DNA from: CAZAKZ01 sp964485695
Lineage (GTDB): Bacteria > Planctomycetota > JAFGQW01
Length of the DNA stretch: 21,232 nucleotides
Direction of reading: 5' to 3'
NCBI GenBank assembly: GCA_964485695.1
Contig: CAZAKZ010000102.1
Location: 1 to 21,232, forward strand
Shown here: positions 1 through 7,329 of the stretch, in pieces
Layout: every line of letters starts with the position of its first letter
Position numbering within the stretch: the stretch's first letter is position 1
Notes under the pieces: model-generated
Seen by the model: the letters and a program-made list of their open reading frames with translations, nothing else
Databases searched by the model: none
Told to the model about the DNA's origin: nothing
Made by a program: the position numbers and the translations under genes

Positions 1-137
1 ATGTCGGATTCATCGATACTTTCCATTGTATCGACTCATCCGCCGAGGACGAACCGGGGCGAAAAATCCTCGATTCTGGCCTCGCGCCAGTTTATCCACA
101 GGCTGTCATACAAAAAGCCCCCAGGCCCCTCCCGGGA

Positions 138-175
138 GCCCGGAACCGGCATAATAGCCCCCGGTCGGGCCTTTT
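138..175 (+). terminator. Possible intrinsic terminator upstream of infC
   Basis: GCCCG and ACCGG (138-149, with a GA bulge) pair with CCGGT and CGGGC (161-170) around an 11-nt loop, and TTTT follows at 172-175. The T-run is short. It could end a plus-strand transcript from a gene left of the window; none is visible in 1-137. It lies upstream of the promoter proposed for infC, so it would separate infC from upstream transcription. Confidence 0.35.
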
Positions 176-197
176 CGATGAAAATCCGATGGGGGAT

Positions 198-227
198 TTG
201 CCTAGGAAACCCGATCTACAGTATGAT
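198..227 (+). promoter_or_regulatory. Candidate sigma70 promoter for infC
   Basis: TTGCCT (198-203) and TATGAT (222-227) are separated by 18 nt. The -10 box matches the consensus at 5 of 6 positions and the -35 box at 4 of 6. The start would fall near 234, giving a leader of about 108 nt that contains a small hairpin (AGATCC 285-290 with GGATCT 296-301). Inferred from sequence only. Confidence 0.4.
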
Positions 228-331
228 ATGGGTCGTAGGTTCCGCAGGAGACAATTCCCTGTCCGAGCCCGGAGGGGTTTCTGGAGATCCACGGGGGATC
301 TGGAACACGCTCCCGATAACCTTGTTTTCAT

Positions 332-345
332 GGAGGTGAAACCTG
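332..345 (+). promoter_or_regulatory. Shine-Dalgarno site that points to a CTG start for infC
   Basis: GGAGG at 332-336 is the only good ribosome-binding site near infC. It lies 6 nt before an in-frame CTG (343-345) but 18 nt before the first ATG (355) and 21 nt before the second (358). The reading frame closes at TGA 337-339, so CTG is the only upstream start candidate. Confidence 0.55.
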
Positions 346-894
346 GCAAGAAGAATGATGGACCGGCGGGCACCGCCGAATGATCCCACCCGACTTCGCA
401 CCAATGACAGCATCAAGGCCTCTTCTGTTCTTCTCATCAACAGCGCTGGAGAAAAGATAGGCATCGTTTCCATCGAGGAAGCGCTGCGCCAGGCCGATGA
501 CGAGGAACTCGACCTCGTGGAGGTCGCCCCCAACGTTGATCCACCCGTCTGCAAGATCCTGAACTACGGCAAGCACCGGTATGCCCAGCAAAAGCGGGAG
601 CACCAGGCCAAGCGGAAATCCAGTGGTCAGGATCTGAAGTCGATCCGGCTCCGGCCGCGTATCGGCAAGCACGACCTGGAAATCAAGATCCAGAAGGCGC
701 TGAAGTTCCTCGCGGACGGCCATCGCGTCCAGTTCAACATGCAGTTCCGCGGCCGGGAGGCGGCCTTCTCCGACCTCGGCCTCGCCATCATGAAGGAGCT
801 GGGCGAAACCCTGTCGGAAGTGGCCAAGGTGGAACGGGCCCCCTGGAAAGAGGGGCGCACCATGTCCATGGTGTTCAATCCTAAATTGAAGTAG
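343..894 (+). CDS. infC: Translation initiation factor IF-3
   Basis: IF-3 binds the 30S subunit, keeps it free of 50S and checks start-codon pairing. The protein has the usual two-domain layout: an N-terminal domain with the 'LINSAGEKIGIVS' strand-turn region and 'DLVEVAPNVDPPVCKI', a lysine-rich linker ('QQKREHQAKRK'), and a C-terminal domain ending 'KEGRTMSMVFNPK'. From the CTG it is 183 residues; from ATG 355 it is 179, and both fit the family. I prefer the CTG because of the ribosome-binding site spacing and because infC is known for non-AUG starts (AUU in E. coli), which IF-3 itself disfavours and uses for autoregulation. rpmI and rplT, which normally follow infC, are absent; a fold-back repeat follows instead. 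Identity is certain, the exact start is not. Confidence 0.97.
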   Translation: MARRMMDRRAPPNDPTRLRTNDSIKASSVLLINSAGEKIGIVSIEEALRQADDEELDLVEVAPNVDPPVCKILNYGKHRYAQQKREHQAKRKSSGQDLKSIRLRPRIGKHDLEIKIQKALKFLADGHRVQFNMQFRGREAAFSDLGLAIMKELGETLSEVAKVERAPWKEGRTMSMVFNPKLK

Positions 895-947
895 TTGAGG
901 TAGTTCCTGTAGCGAGGATATGTCAATCCGCTGGGGGAGGGTCCGTC

Positions 948-1109
948 AAATGGTCGGTCATGATGCGTAGCCGTCGGATCGGTGTCTATCGGCGGCGCAG
1001 GCAAGGCGCGACAACTGCCGCGTATTCGTGAATACGCAAGGGAGGAGCAACGTAGCGTGCGTCGTCGAGAGGCTCCGAGGCGACGGTTACGCATCATGAC
1101 CGACCATTT
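948..1109. repeat. 162-bp fold-back (palindromic) element
   Basis: Outer arms 948-976 and 1081-1109 are complementary over 29 nt, with 28 Watson-Crick pairs and one G-U pair. At exactly the same centre (1028.5) is an inner palindrome, GCGTATTC at 1020-1027 and GAATACGC at 1030-1037. Much of the sequence between the arms and the centre also pairs, notably 979-999 with 1058-1078. The whole element could therefore fold into one long imperfect hairpin. It has no ORF of its own. It lies between convergent infC and the siroheme gene, and its right arm encodes the last residues and stop codon of the latter. A MITE-like or long palindromic repeat is the best description. Confidence 0.85.
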
Positions 1110-1753
1110 AGCAGGTCCTGCAGGAGGGCCTTGGCCCGGGTCTCCCCCCCCGCCTCCAGGACCGTCTTCCAGTCCACTTCCAGGAAACGCCGGAAGAGTT
1201 CCCGCTTCTCGTCCGCCTCCCCGTGGCCGGCAAGCACCGCCTTGCGGAAGGCGCCGGCCAGGGTGGCCACGGTGCCCCAGTGACCGGGCAGGAGCGCTTC
1301 CAGCTCCTCGCGGACCCACCGGGCCAGGAAGGGGGCCGTGCCCTGGGTTCCCACGGACACGGTGAGGGGTCCGCGCCGGAGGGTGCCGGGCAGGATGAAG
1401 TCGCAGCGGTCGGGGTCGTCCACCACGTTCACCCAGACGCCGGCCTCTCGGCAGTCCTCAAAGACCTGCTGGTTGACCTCGGGGGCGTCGGCCGCGGAGA
1501 TGACCAGACCGTACCCGGCCGCGGCCTTGGCGCCGTAGGCCCGGTGCAACAGGGTGATGCGGCCCGCCGCGGCCAGGGAGACCAGCTCCTCCCGGAAGTC
1601 GGGGGCCAGGACCGTGACGCGACCGCCGTAGTCGAGCAGCCCCCGCACCTTCCGGAGGGCCACGGCGCCTCCCCCCACCACCAGACACGCCCGGCCGGCC
1701 AGGCCGAGGGCCACGGGCAAGTAGCCCGGCTGCTCTGGATATCCGGACTCCAT
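1094..1753 (-). CDS. Precorrin-2 dehydrogenase / sirohydrochlorin ferrochelatase (Met8/CysG N-terminal type)
   Basis: This enzyme oxidises precorrin-2 to sirohydrochlorin with NAD and can insert iron to give siroheme, the cofactor of sulfite and nitrite reductases; in some anaerobes it feeds the alternative heme route. The 219-residue protein has the Rossmann NAD motif 'VVGGGAVALRKV' (about residues 25-36), then 'NVVDDPDRCDFILPG' and 'GTAPFLARWVRE', all typical of the bifunctional N-terminal half of CysG and of yeast Met8p. There is no methyltransferase domain. The start at 1753 follows GGAGG with 4 nt spacing, so the upstream extension to 1804 is rejected. The last codons and TGA lie in the right arm of the 162-bp fold-back element, so the C-terminus may have been rewritten by its insertion. 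It is divergent from the ferredoxin gene. Confidence 0.93.
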   Translation of the reverse strand: MESGYPEQPGYLPVALGLAGRACLVVGGGAVALRKVRGLLDYGGRVTVLAPDFREELVSLAAAGRITLLHRAYGAKAAAGYGLVISAADAPEVNQQVFEDCREAGVWVNVVDDPDRCDFILPGTLRRGPLTVSVGTQGTAPFLARWVREELEALLPGHWGTVATLAGAFRKAVLAGHGEADEKRELFRRFLEVDWKTVLEAGGETRAKALLQDLLNGRS

Positions 1754-1812
1754 GGTTCCTCCTCGGTTCCCGGGCCAAGAATCAGACCCACCCGGAAAAT
1801 GCAATCGCTCTT

Positions 1813-1854
1813 TTGACCTGGGTCAAGGCGTTCCTCCTCGAAACGTGCTATCCA
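1813..1854 (+). promoter_or_regulatory. FNR/HcpR-like palindrome and class II-type promoter for the ferredoxin
   Basis: TTGACCTGGGTCAA at 1813-1826 is a palindrome with 6-bp arms and a 2-bp spacer, like the TTGAC-N4-GTCAA sites of CRP/FNR-family regulators. Its centre is 1819.5. A weak -10 (TATCCA, 1849-1854) would give a start near 1861, placing the palindrome at about -41.5, the classical activator position. The site lies in the divergent region shared with the siroheme gene. Which regulator binds is inference. Confidence 0.5.
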
Positions 1855-1889
1855 GACTAAAGAACCCAAACTTTACCAGGAGAACACCC

Positions 1890-2771
1890 ATGAGAAAAAT
1901 CGTCCACATCGACGAGGATAAATGCGACGGTTGCGGACTCTGCGTCCCGAGCTGCCACGAAGGCGCCATCCAGATCCAGGACAACAAGGCCCGGCTGGTG
2001 GCCGAACCCCTCTGCGACGGCCTGGGAGACTGCCTCAATGAATGCCCCCAGGGCGCCATCACCCTGGTGCAGCGCGAGGCCGAGGCCTTTGACGAGACGG
2101 CCGTCCAGAAGCACCTGGAGACCCTGAAGGCCGCAGCCCCCTGCGGCTGCCCCGGAGAGGCGGCGCGCACGCTCCCGGGTCCGGGCAATGCAGCTGCGCC
2201 GGGTAGCGGCTGTCCCGGAGAGGCGGCCCGTACCCTCCCGGGTCCGACCAAAGCGGCCGCGCCGGGTGGCGGCTGTCCCGGACAGGCGGCCCGCACCCTC
2301 CCGGGTTCGGGCAGCGAATGCCCGAGCACCCAAATGCGTCCCGTGGACCCGCCGGCCGGACAGGCCTCGGCCCTGGGACACTGGCCCATCAAGCTGGAGC
2401 TCCTCAACCCCGCGGCTCCCTTTCTCCGTGGTGCGCACCTCCTGCTGACGGCCGACTGCGCTCCCGCCGCCCTGCCCTCCTTCAACGAGCGCTTCCTCGC
2501 CGGCAAGGTCCTCGCCCTGGCCTGCCCAAAGTTCGGCAACCACCCCCTCTTCCTGGAGCGCTTGACCGCGATCCTGCGCGAGTCCTCGCTTGAGAGCCTC
2601 ACGGTCGTGCACATGGAGGTACCCTGCTGCAGCGGCCTCATCTCCCTCGCCCAACAGGCCCTTGCGGATTCGGGCGCCGAGTGCGAGCTCACGACCCTGC
2701 GCGTAGGCCTCGAGGGTTCGGCCGAAGCGCCGTGCGCGAGGCCGCCCGCGGCGCCTCCCGCGGTGCCATAG
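1890..2771 (+). CDS. 4Fe-4S ferredoxin-type protein with C-terminal conserved domain (FrdX-like)
   Basis: The 293-residue protein starts with a ferredoxin domain. Cluster I ligands are C12, C15, C18 and C22. In the second motif the middle cysteine of CxxCxxCxxxCP is replaced by leucine (C42, L45, C48, C52), so a 3Fe-4S cluster or an outside ligand is possible. Residues 86-145 form a linker of three tandem 21-residue repeats. The C-terminal domain (about 160-280) contains 'LLLTADCAPAA', 'LALACPKF' and 'VVHMEVPCCSGL', typical of an unnamed family of ferredoxins found in anaerobes and often linked to hybrid cluster protein. An electron-transfer role in nitrosative or redox stress is inferred from this and from the FNR/HcpR-like site upstream. 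The start at 1890 is supported by AGGAGA a few bases upstream. Confidence 0.85.
   Translation: MRKIVHIDEDKCDGCGLCVPSCHEGAIQIQDNKARLVAEPLCDGLGDCLNECPQGAITLVQREAEAFDETAVQKHLETLKAAAPCGCPGEAARTLPGPGNAAAPGSGCPGEAARTLPGPTKAAAPGGGCPGQAARTLPGSGSECPSTQMRPVDPPAGQASALGHWPIKLELLNPAAPFLRGAHLLLTADCAPAALPSFNERFLAGKVLALACPKFGNHPLFLERLTAILRESSLESLTVVHMEVPCCSGLISLAQQALADSGAECELTTLRVGLEGSAEAPCARPPAAPPAVP
2145..2321 (+). repeat. Tandem 63-bp repeat (2.8 copies) within the ferredoxin gene
   Basis: Copies begin at 2145, 2208 and 2271 with a 63-bp period. Each encodes GCPG(E/Q)AARTLPG followed by a variable Pro/Ala/Gly tail; the third copy is incomplete. A single CPG-containing linker is, from memory, usual for this family, so the triplication looks like a local in-frame amplification. 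The repeat adds three cysteines beyond C85. Confidence 0.85.
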
Positions 2772-2793
2772 CATTCATCCGCTCCCGCGCCCG

Positions 2794-2897
2794 GTTTCAT
2801 CCGGGGTGAACGCACCAAAACGGGCGCGTTCAGTCCGGATGAAGTGCTTCAATGGGGGTGGACGCGCCCGTTTTGGCGCGTTCACCCTCAATGAAAT
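2794..2897. repeat. REP-like units of the first family, downstream of the RAYT gene (part 1)
   Basis: Unit 1 (2794-2816) has TTTCAT followed by GTGAACGC. Unit 2 (2822-2844) is its inverted copy, GCGCGTTCA then GGATGAAG, separated by a short A-rich loop. A third unit (2861-2897) repeats the loop (CCGTTTTGG) and an inverted unit ending ATGAAAT. The arrangement is that of a bacterial interspersed mosaic element made of paired REPs. Confidence 0.75.
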
Positions 2898-2978
2898 TGG
2901 ATGCTTGCCGGATCGGTAGAACCTCTTTGGGGCCACGCCCAGAGGACGTGGTATGACTCACGCGAATCAGGGGCGACG

Positions 2979-3031
2979 GTTTCATCGAGGGTGAAAGAGC
3001 CCCTTTGCGCTCCGGAAGGGTGGAATGAAAC
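2979..3031. repeat. REP-like inverted pair of the first family (part 2)
   Basis: GTTTCAT at 2979-2985 faces ATGAAAC at 3025-3031. GGGTGAAAGAGC follows the first copy and GGAAGGGTGG precedes the second, so this is a diverged copy of the pair at 2794-2844. It ends 18 bp from the stop codon of the RAYT gene. Confidence 0.6.
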
Positions 3032-3049
3032 TCGAGTCCGAGCACCGGT

Positions 3050-3892
3050 CTATCTTTCGTGCCTGTATGATTCGCGGCTTGCCCGGAGCCGTGGATCGCC
3101 GAGACAAAGCCGTCCAGCATTCAGGATCCCTGGATCGAGCGGTCTGGCATAGGTGCGCTTCAGGGTGGCCCGGTGTATGCCTGCCACCTTCTCCAGAAGA
3201 CGGCGGTCCTTCCAGCCCTGGAGTCGCGCCAGGTGCAGGAAGAGATCGCGTGTAACGCCGCGGCGTCCCACGGCCTCTGGAGGGCTGCGAGTGGCCACAG
3301 ACGCTGCTTCCACCAGGTCCGCGATGGGAAACTGCGTCGTACTGGAATCCGGAGCCGGCCGTGGAGGCGGGGTGCCTCTCAGGTCGACGCTCGGATCTTT
3401 CGTGACGTAGGCGTGGAAACGGTCGCGAAATCCCTTGACTCTCCATCGGAGCATGCGGGCCAGCCGTTCGTCCGTGACCCAGGGATCCACCACGGCGCCC
3501 ATCACGTCCCGGTACGTGGACCAGTCCCACATCAGTGGATCGGGTACGTGATTGTCGCGGCATGGATTGAGCGCCACGTAGCGCACGGAGCGCTGGAGGA
3601 TCCTGGGAGTCCGAATTGCTTCCGGCTCTTCCAGCGGCCTCCATCCCCCATCCCGGCCGTTGAACTTCCGGGTGTGGTGCCCGAGGAGTCGGGCCAGGCT
3701 CCGGATCGTGGTGCGGCATTCGAGCAAAGGACAGATGAGATGGAGATGTGTGGGCATCAGCAGTGCAAACAGAGCCTCGGGGAAACAGTGGCGCAGGTGG
3801 AACCATAGCCACCAGGCCCCTTCATCGTTGCACAGAGATGGGGACCCCGGGAGCAACCGGGCCGTGAAGTGGGCGATGGATATGCGTTTCAT
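3050..3892 (-). CDS. REP-associated tyrosine transposase (RAYT, Y1_Tnp family), intact
   Basis: RAYTs are single-stranded-DNA HUH endonucleases related to IS200/IS605 TnpA that are thought to spread or maintain REP hairpins. The 280-residue protein shows the HUH pair H49-L-H51 in 'LLMPTHLHLICPL', then 'RSVRYVALNPCRDN', equivalent to the YxxNP block of the family. A basic C-terminal region (about 215-270, 'RDLFLHLARLQGWKDRRLL') resembles a helix-turn-helix. The coding region is uninterrupted. REP-like repeats of one family lie on both sides (2794-3031 and 3945-4024), the classical REPtron layout. No good ribosome-binding site precedes ATG 3892. It is a diverged paralogue of the broken gene at 16332-17152. 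Confidence 0.85.
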   Translation of the reverse strand: MKRISIAHFTARLLPGSPSLCNDEGAWWLWFHLRHCFPEALFALLMPTHLHLICPLLECRTTIRSLARLLGHHTRKFNGRDGGWRPLEEPEAIRTPRILQRSVRYVALNPCRDNHVPDPLMWDWSTYRDVMGAVVDPWVTDERLARMLRWRVKGFRDRFHAYVTKDPSVDLRGTPPPRPAPDSSTTQFPIADLVEAASVATRSPPEAVGRRGVTRDLFLHLARLQGWKDRRLLEKVAGIHRATLKRTYARPLDPGILNAGRLCLGDPRLRASRESYRHER

Positions 3893-3944
3893 GCCCCCAT
3901 AGTCGAAGCAGGGTTACAAGAAATCGGGCGACCCGACCCAGCCA

Positions 3945-4024
3945 GGATGAAGTCCGATTCGGCGCGTTCAGGGCGTATGAAATCGCGGGGAGCCGCGTGC
4001 GGCCGACATTGGGGATGAAATCGC
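3945..4024. repeat. REP-like units of the first family, upstream side of the RAYT gene
   Basis: GGATGAAGTCCG (3945-3956) is followed by GGCGCGTTCAGGGCGTATGAAAT (3961-3983), which matches the inverted unit at 2822-2844 and 2874-2897. A further GGGGATGAAATCGC lies at 4011-4024. With the copies at 2794-3031 these bracket the RAYT gene. They fill the gap between it and the 3' end of mfd. Confidence 0.65.
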
Positions 4025-4047
4025 TGGCGGGCAGCCGCCCCCTCCCC

Positions 4048-7000
4048 TCACACCGGGGCGCCGGCGTGGGCGAGGAGGTCCAGGATGAAGTCCAGGAGGG
4101 CCTCGGGCGATGCGGTCGGGCCCGGGTAGCGGGCCAGGAGCACGCGGTTTTCCAGGAACTTGGCCCGGCCCCCGCTCTGGTCCAGGAACCCGGTCAGCAG
4201 GACCTCGGTGCGGAACCGGAGCAGGACGCCGCTCACCTCGCCCGAGCGGCTCAGGGCCTCGATGCCCAGGGGGGCGGCAGCGTGCTGGATGCGGCTGAGG
4301 TCGGCCAGGGCCTGGACCTCGGCCGGAGGGGGGCCGAAGCGGTCCCGGATTTCGGCCAGGGCCTCGGTGCGGTCCGCCAGGGTCTGGACCGAGCCGAGGA
4401 TGCGCAGCACCTCCATCTTCTGGCGCGGATCGGGGACGTAGTCGGGGCTCAGGTAGGCGGGCACCTTGAGGTCCAGGTCCACGTCGGGCAGCGGGGGTTC
4501 GGGCTCGTTCTGGAAGCGCTTGACTGCGGACCTGAGGAGGCGGCAATACATCTCGTAGCCCACGGCCGCGATGTGGCCGTGCTGCTGGGCCCCCAGGAGG
4601 TTCCCGGCGCCGCGGATCTCCAGGTCCTTCATGGCCACCTGGAATCCCGCCCCCAGATCCGAGAACTCCTCGATTGCCCGGAGGCGGTTGCGGGCCTCCT
4701 CGGTCAGCGATGTGCCCGGCGTGGGGATGAGGTAGGCGTAGGCCTGGGCCTTGTGGCGCCCCACCCGGCCGCGAAGCTGGTGCAGCTCGGCCAGGCCCAG
4801 GCGGTCGGCCTCATGAATCACGATGGTGTTGGCCGTGGGGATGTCCAGGCCCGACTCGATGAGGGTGGTGCACACCAGAATGTCCACCTTGCCCAGGACG
4901 AAGTCCACCATGCGCTTCTCGATGCGGTGGGCGGGCATCTGGCCATGGACCACGGCCACCCGGGCCTCGGGCACCCACTCCCGGACCTTTCGCGACATGC
5001 CCTGGATGGTCTTCACCCGGTTGTGGACGAAGAAGACCTGGCCCTCGCGCTCCAGCTCCCGGCGCATCACCTGGGTCAGGAAGCCGGGGTCCTGGGCCAC
5101 CACCTCGGTGTTGATGCCCAGGCGTCCCTCGGGCGGGGTGCGCAGGCTGGAGATGTCCTTGAGCTTCACCAGGCTCATGTGCAGGGTCCGGGGAATGGGC
5201 GTGGCCGTGAGGGTCAGCAGATCCACGGTGGCGCGCAGGCGCTTGAAGAACTTCTTGTGCCGCACCCCGAAGCGCTGCTCCTCGTCGATGATCACCAGGC
5301 CCAGGTCCTGGAACGCCACGTCCTCCGAGGCGATGCGGTGGGTGCCGATGAGCACGTCCACCTTGCCCGCGACCGTGTCCTCCACCACCACGCGCTGCTG
5401 GCCGGGCGTGAGGAACCGGCTCAGCACCTCCACCCGCACCGGGTAGTCCCGCATGCGCTCCCTGAAGGTCTGGAAGTGCTGCTGGGCCAGCACCGTGGTG
5501 GGCACCATCACCGCCACCTGCTTGCCCCCCACCACCGCCTTGAACACGGCGCGCATGGCCACCTCGGTCTTGCCGAATCCCACGTCCCCGCAGATGAGCC
5601 GGTCCATGGGCCGCGGCCCCTCCATGTCGGCCTTGAGGTCCTGGGTGGCCTGGATCTGGTCCGGCGTCTCCTCGTAGGGAAACGCCTCCTCGAACTCGGT
5701 CTGGAGCTCCTCGTCCGGGCCGAACTCGCACCCCGCGGCGCGCTCCCGCACGGCCTGCAGATCCAGGAGCTCGCTGGCCAGATCCAGCACCGCCAGCTCC
5801 ACCTGGTCCCGCATCTTGCGCCACCGCGCCCCCCCCAGGCGGTGCAGCGTCGGCCCCTCCTCCCCGCCCCCGCCGACATATTTGTGCACCAGCTCGATCT
5901 TGCTCACGGGCACGTAGAGCAGCGCCTCGCTGCGATACTCCACGACCATGAACTCCTCGGTCACCTCGTCTCGCTCCAGCACCTCCAGCCCCCGGTAGCG
6001 GCCGATGCCGTGGGTGGCGTGGACCACGTGGTCGCCCTTCTTGAGCTCCAGAAAGTCCCGGATGGGCCGGGTCTGCACGGCCCGATCCCGCCTCGGCACC
6101 CGCACCCGGGGCCGGGCCCGCACCAGGAACTCGTGGTGCGACAGGGCCGCCACCCGGCTCTCCCGGAGCTGGAATCCCCGGGCCAGGCGCCCCGTCTCGA
6201 CGCGGATCCGATCCACGCTCCCGGGCAGGCGCTCCTTCAAGATCTCCTGGAACCGCTTTCGCTCGGCCCCGGTGGGCGAGAACACGTGGACGTTCTCGTT
6301 CCGCTCCAGCAGCCGCTCCACCCCGGCCAGGGTCTCGCGGATGGACAGGGACGAGGGCCAGGTCAGGCTCACCCCCGGCACCTCCACGCTGGCCGTGCGA
6401 AAGTTGATGATCCCGGCGCCGGCGGGCAGGGGCATGGCGGCCAGGCGCACCCGCACCGCGTCGGTGTCCCCGCCGAAGAGCGCCGTCTCGGACCCGCGCA
6501 CCCCGGCCACCCGCTCGCTGAGCGCCTCCACCTCCTTCAGAAAGAGCAGCGCCTCAGGCGGCAGGAAATCCAGGAAGGCCCGGGCCGCCGCCGCCCCCTC
6601 CACCTTGAAGTCCGCGGCACGCACGGCCGGGAACCGCGCCATGATCAGGGGGGCGATGCTGCGCTGGGTGGCCGGGTCGAACTCGCGGATCTCCTCCACC
6701 ACCTCGTCGAAGAGCTCCACCCGAAACGGATTCCGGGCCCCCCACGGAAAGATGTCCAGCACGTCACCCCGCAGCGACACCTCGCCCGGCCCCTCCACCC
6801 GTGGCACGCGGAGGAACTCCCGGTCCACCAGGCGCCTGAGAAGCGCCTCGGCCTCCAGCACCTCGCCCGGCCGGATGCGCACCATGGAGGCCTCGAAGCG
6901 CTCCCGGGTCACCATGGGATGGAACAGCGCCTTCACCGGAGCCACGGTCAGGCGCGGATTCGGATTCATGTAGAGCTCGCGCAGCACCACCTGGCGAGCG

Positions 7001-7323
7001 GAAAAGGCCTGGGCGTCGAAGCCGGCGTGGCTGCGCTCCACGGTGCTCAGGGGCGGCAGCCAGAGCGGCTCCTCCCCCTCCAGGCCGAAGGTGGTGAGGT
7101 CCTCCAGGACGTCGGCCGCCTCCTCGGCCGTGGCCGTGACCACCACGGCGTGGCGCCGGACCGCCCGGGTCAGGAGGCCGGCCACCACGGCCGCCGAGGA
7201 TCCCCACAGCCCGCCCAGGAACCGCGGTGTGCCCTGCTTCAGGGCGCCGGCCACGGCCGGGATGCGCGGATCTTCCTCGAGCACCTCGAGGAGGGAAGGG
7301 ATGCGGCCTTTCTTGGCGGTCAT
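4048..7323 (-). CDS. mfd: Transcription-repair coupling factor Mfd
   Basis: Mfd is an ATP-driven translocase that removes RNA polymerase stalled at DNA damage and recruits UvrA. The 1091-residue protein has the expected order: an N-terminal UvrB-homology module (about 1-330), the RNA polymerase-interacting domain around 'GDHVVHATHGIGRYRGLEVLE' (about 430-450), the RecG-like helicase core with Walker A 'GDVGFGKTE' (about 579-587), DEEQRFG (about 678-684), 'TATPIPRTL', and the 'LHQLRGRVGR' and 'GAGNLLGAQQHG' (TRG) motifs. A C-terminal UvrA-masking domain follows. It is slightly shorter than the E. coli protein (1148 residues), within family range. It lies 31 nt downstream of rnc on the same strand. 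No Shine-Dalgarno precedes ATG 7323, but an extended -10 box does, so it may also have its own leaderless transcript. Confidence 0.98.
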   Translation of the reverse strand: MTAKKGRIPSLLEVLEEDPRIPAVAGALKQGTPRFLGGLWGSSAAVVAGLLTRAVRRHAVVVTATAEEAADVLEDLTTFGLEGEEPLWLPPLSTVERSHAGFDAQAFSARQVVLRELYMNPNPRLTVAPVKALFHPMVTRERFEASMVRIRPGEVLEAEALLRRLVDREFLRVPRVEGPGEVSLRGDVLDIFPWGARNPFRVELFDEVVEEIREFDPATQRSIAPLIMARFPAVRAADFKVEGAAAARAFLDFLPPEALLFLKEVEALSERVAGVRGSETALFGGDTDAVRVRLAAMPLPAGAGIINFRTASVEVPGVSLTWPSSLSIRETLAGVERLLERNENVHVFSPTGAERKRFQEILKERLPGSVDRIRVETGRLARGFQLRESRVAALSHHEFLVRARPRVRVPRRDRAVQTRPIRDFLELKKGDHVVHATHGIGRYRGLEVLERDEVTEEFMVVEYRSEALLYVPVSKIELVHKYVGGGGEEGPTLHRLGGARWRKMRDQVELAVLDLASELLDLQAVRERAAGCEFGPDEELQTEFEEAFPYEETPDQIQATQDLKADMEGPRPMDRLICGDVGFGKTEVAMRAVFKAVVGGKQVAVMVPTTVLAQQHFQTFRERMRDYPVRVEVLSRFLTPGQQRVVVEDTVAGKVDVLIGTHRIASEDVAFQDLGLVIIDEEQRFGVRHKKFFKRLRATVDLLTLTATPIPRTLHMSLVKLKDISSLRTPPEGRLGINTEVVAQDPGFLTQVMRRELEREGQVFFVHNRVKTIQGMSRKVREWVPEARVAVVHGQMPAHRIEKRMVDFVLGKVDILVCTTLIESGLDIPTANTIVIHEADRLGLAELHQLRGRVGRHKAQAYAYLIPTPGTSLTEEARNRLRAIEEFSDLGAGFQVAMKDLEIRGAGNLLGAQQHGHIAAVGYEMYCRLLRSAVKRFQNEPEPPLPDVDLDLKVPAYLSPDYVPDPRQKMEVLRILGSVQTLADRTEALAEIRDRFGPPPAEVQALADLSRIQHAAAPLGIEALSRSGEVSGVLLRFRTEVLLTGFLDQSGGRAKFLENRVLLARYPGPTASPEALLDFILDLLAHAGAPV

Positions 7324-7329
7324 GCCATT

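Noticed and set aside
92..100. TTATCCACA, a perfect DnaA box
   Set aside because: Only a single box and no AT-rich unwinding region or dnaA/dnaN genes nearby; chance is likely.
1..339. A 112-codon ORF before infC
   Set aside because: It starts at the window edge, has no family character, and runs through the proposed terminator and promoter.
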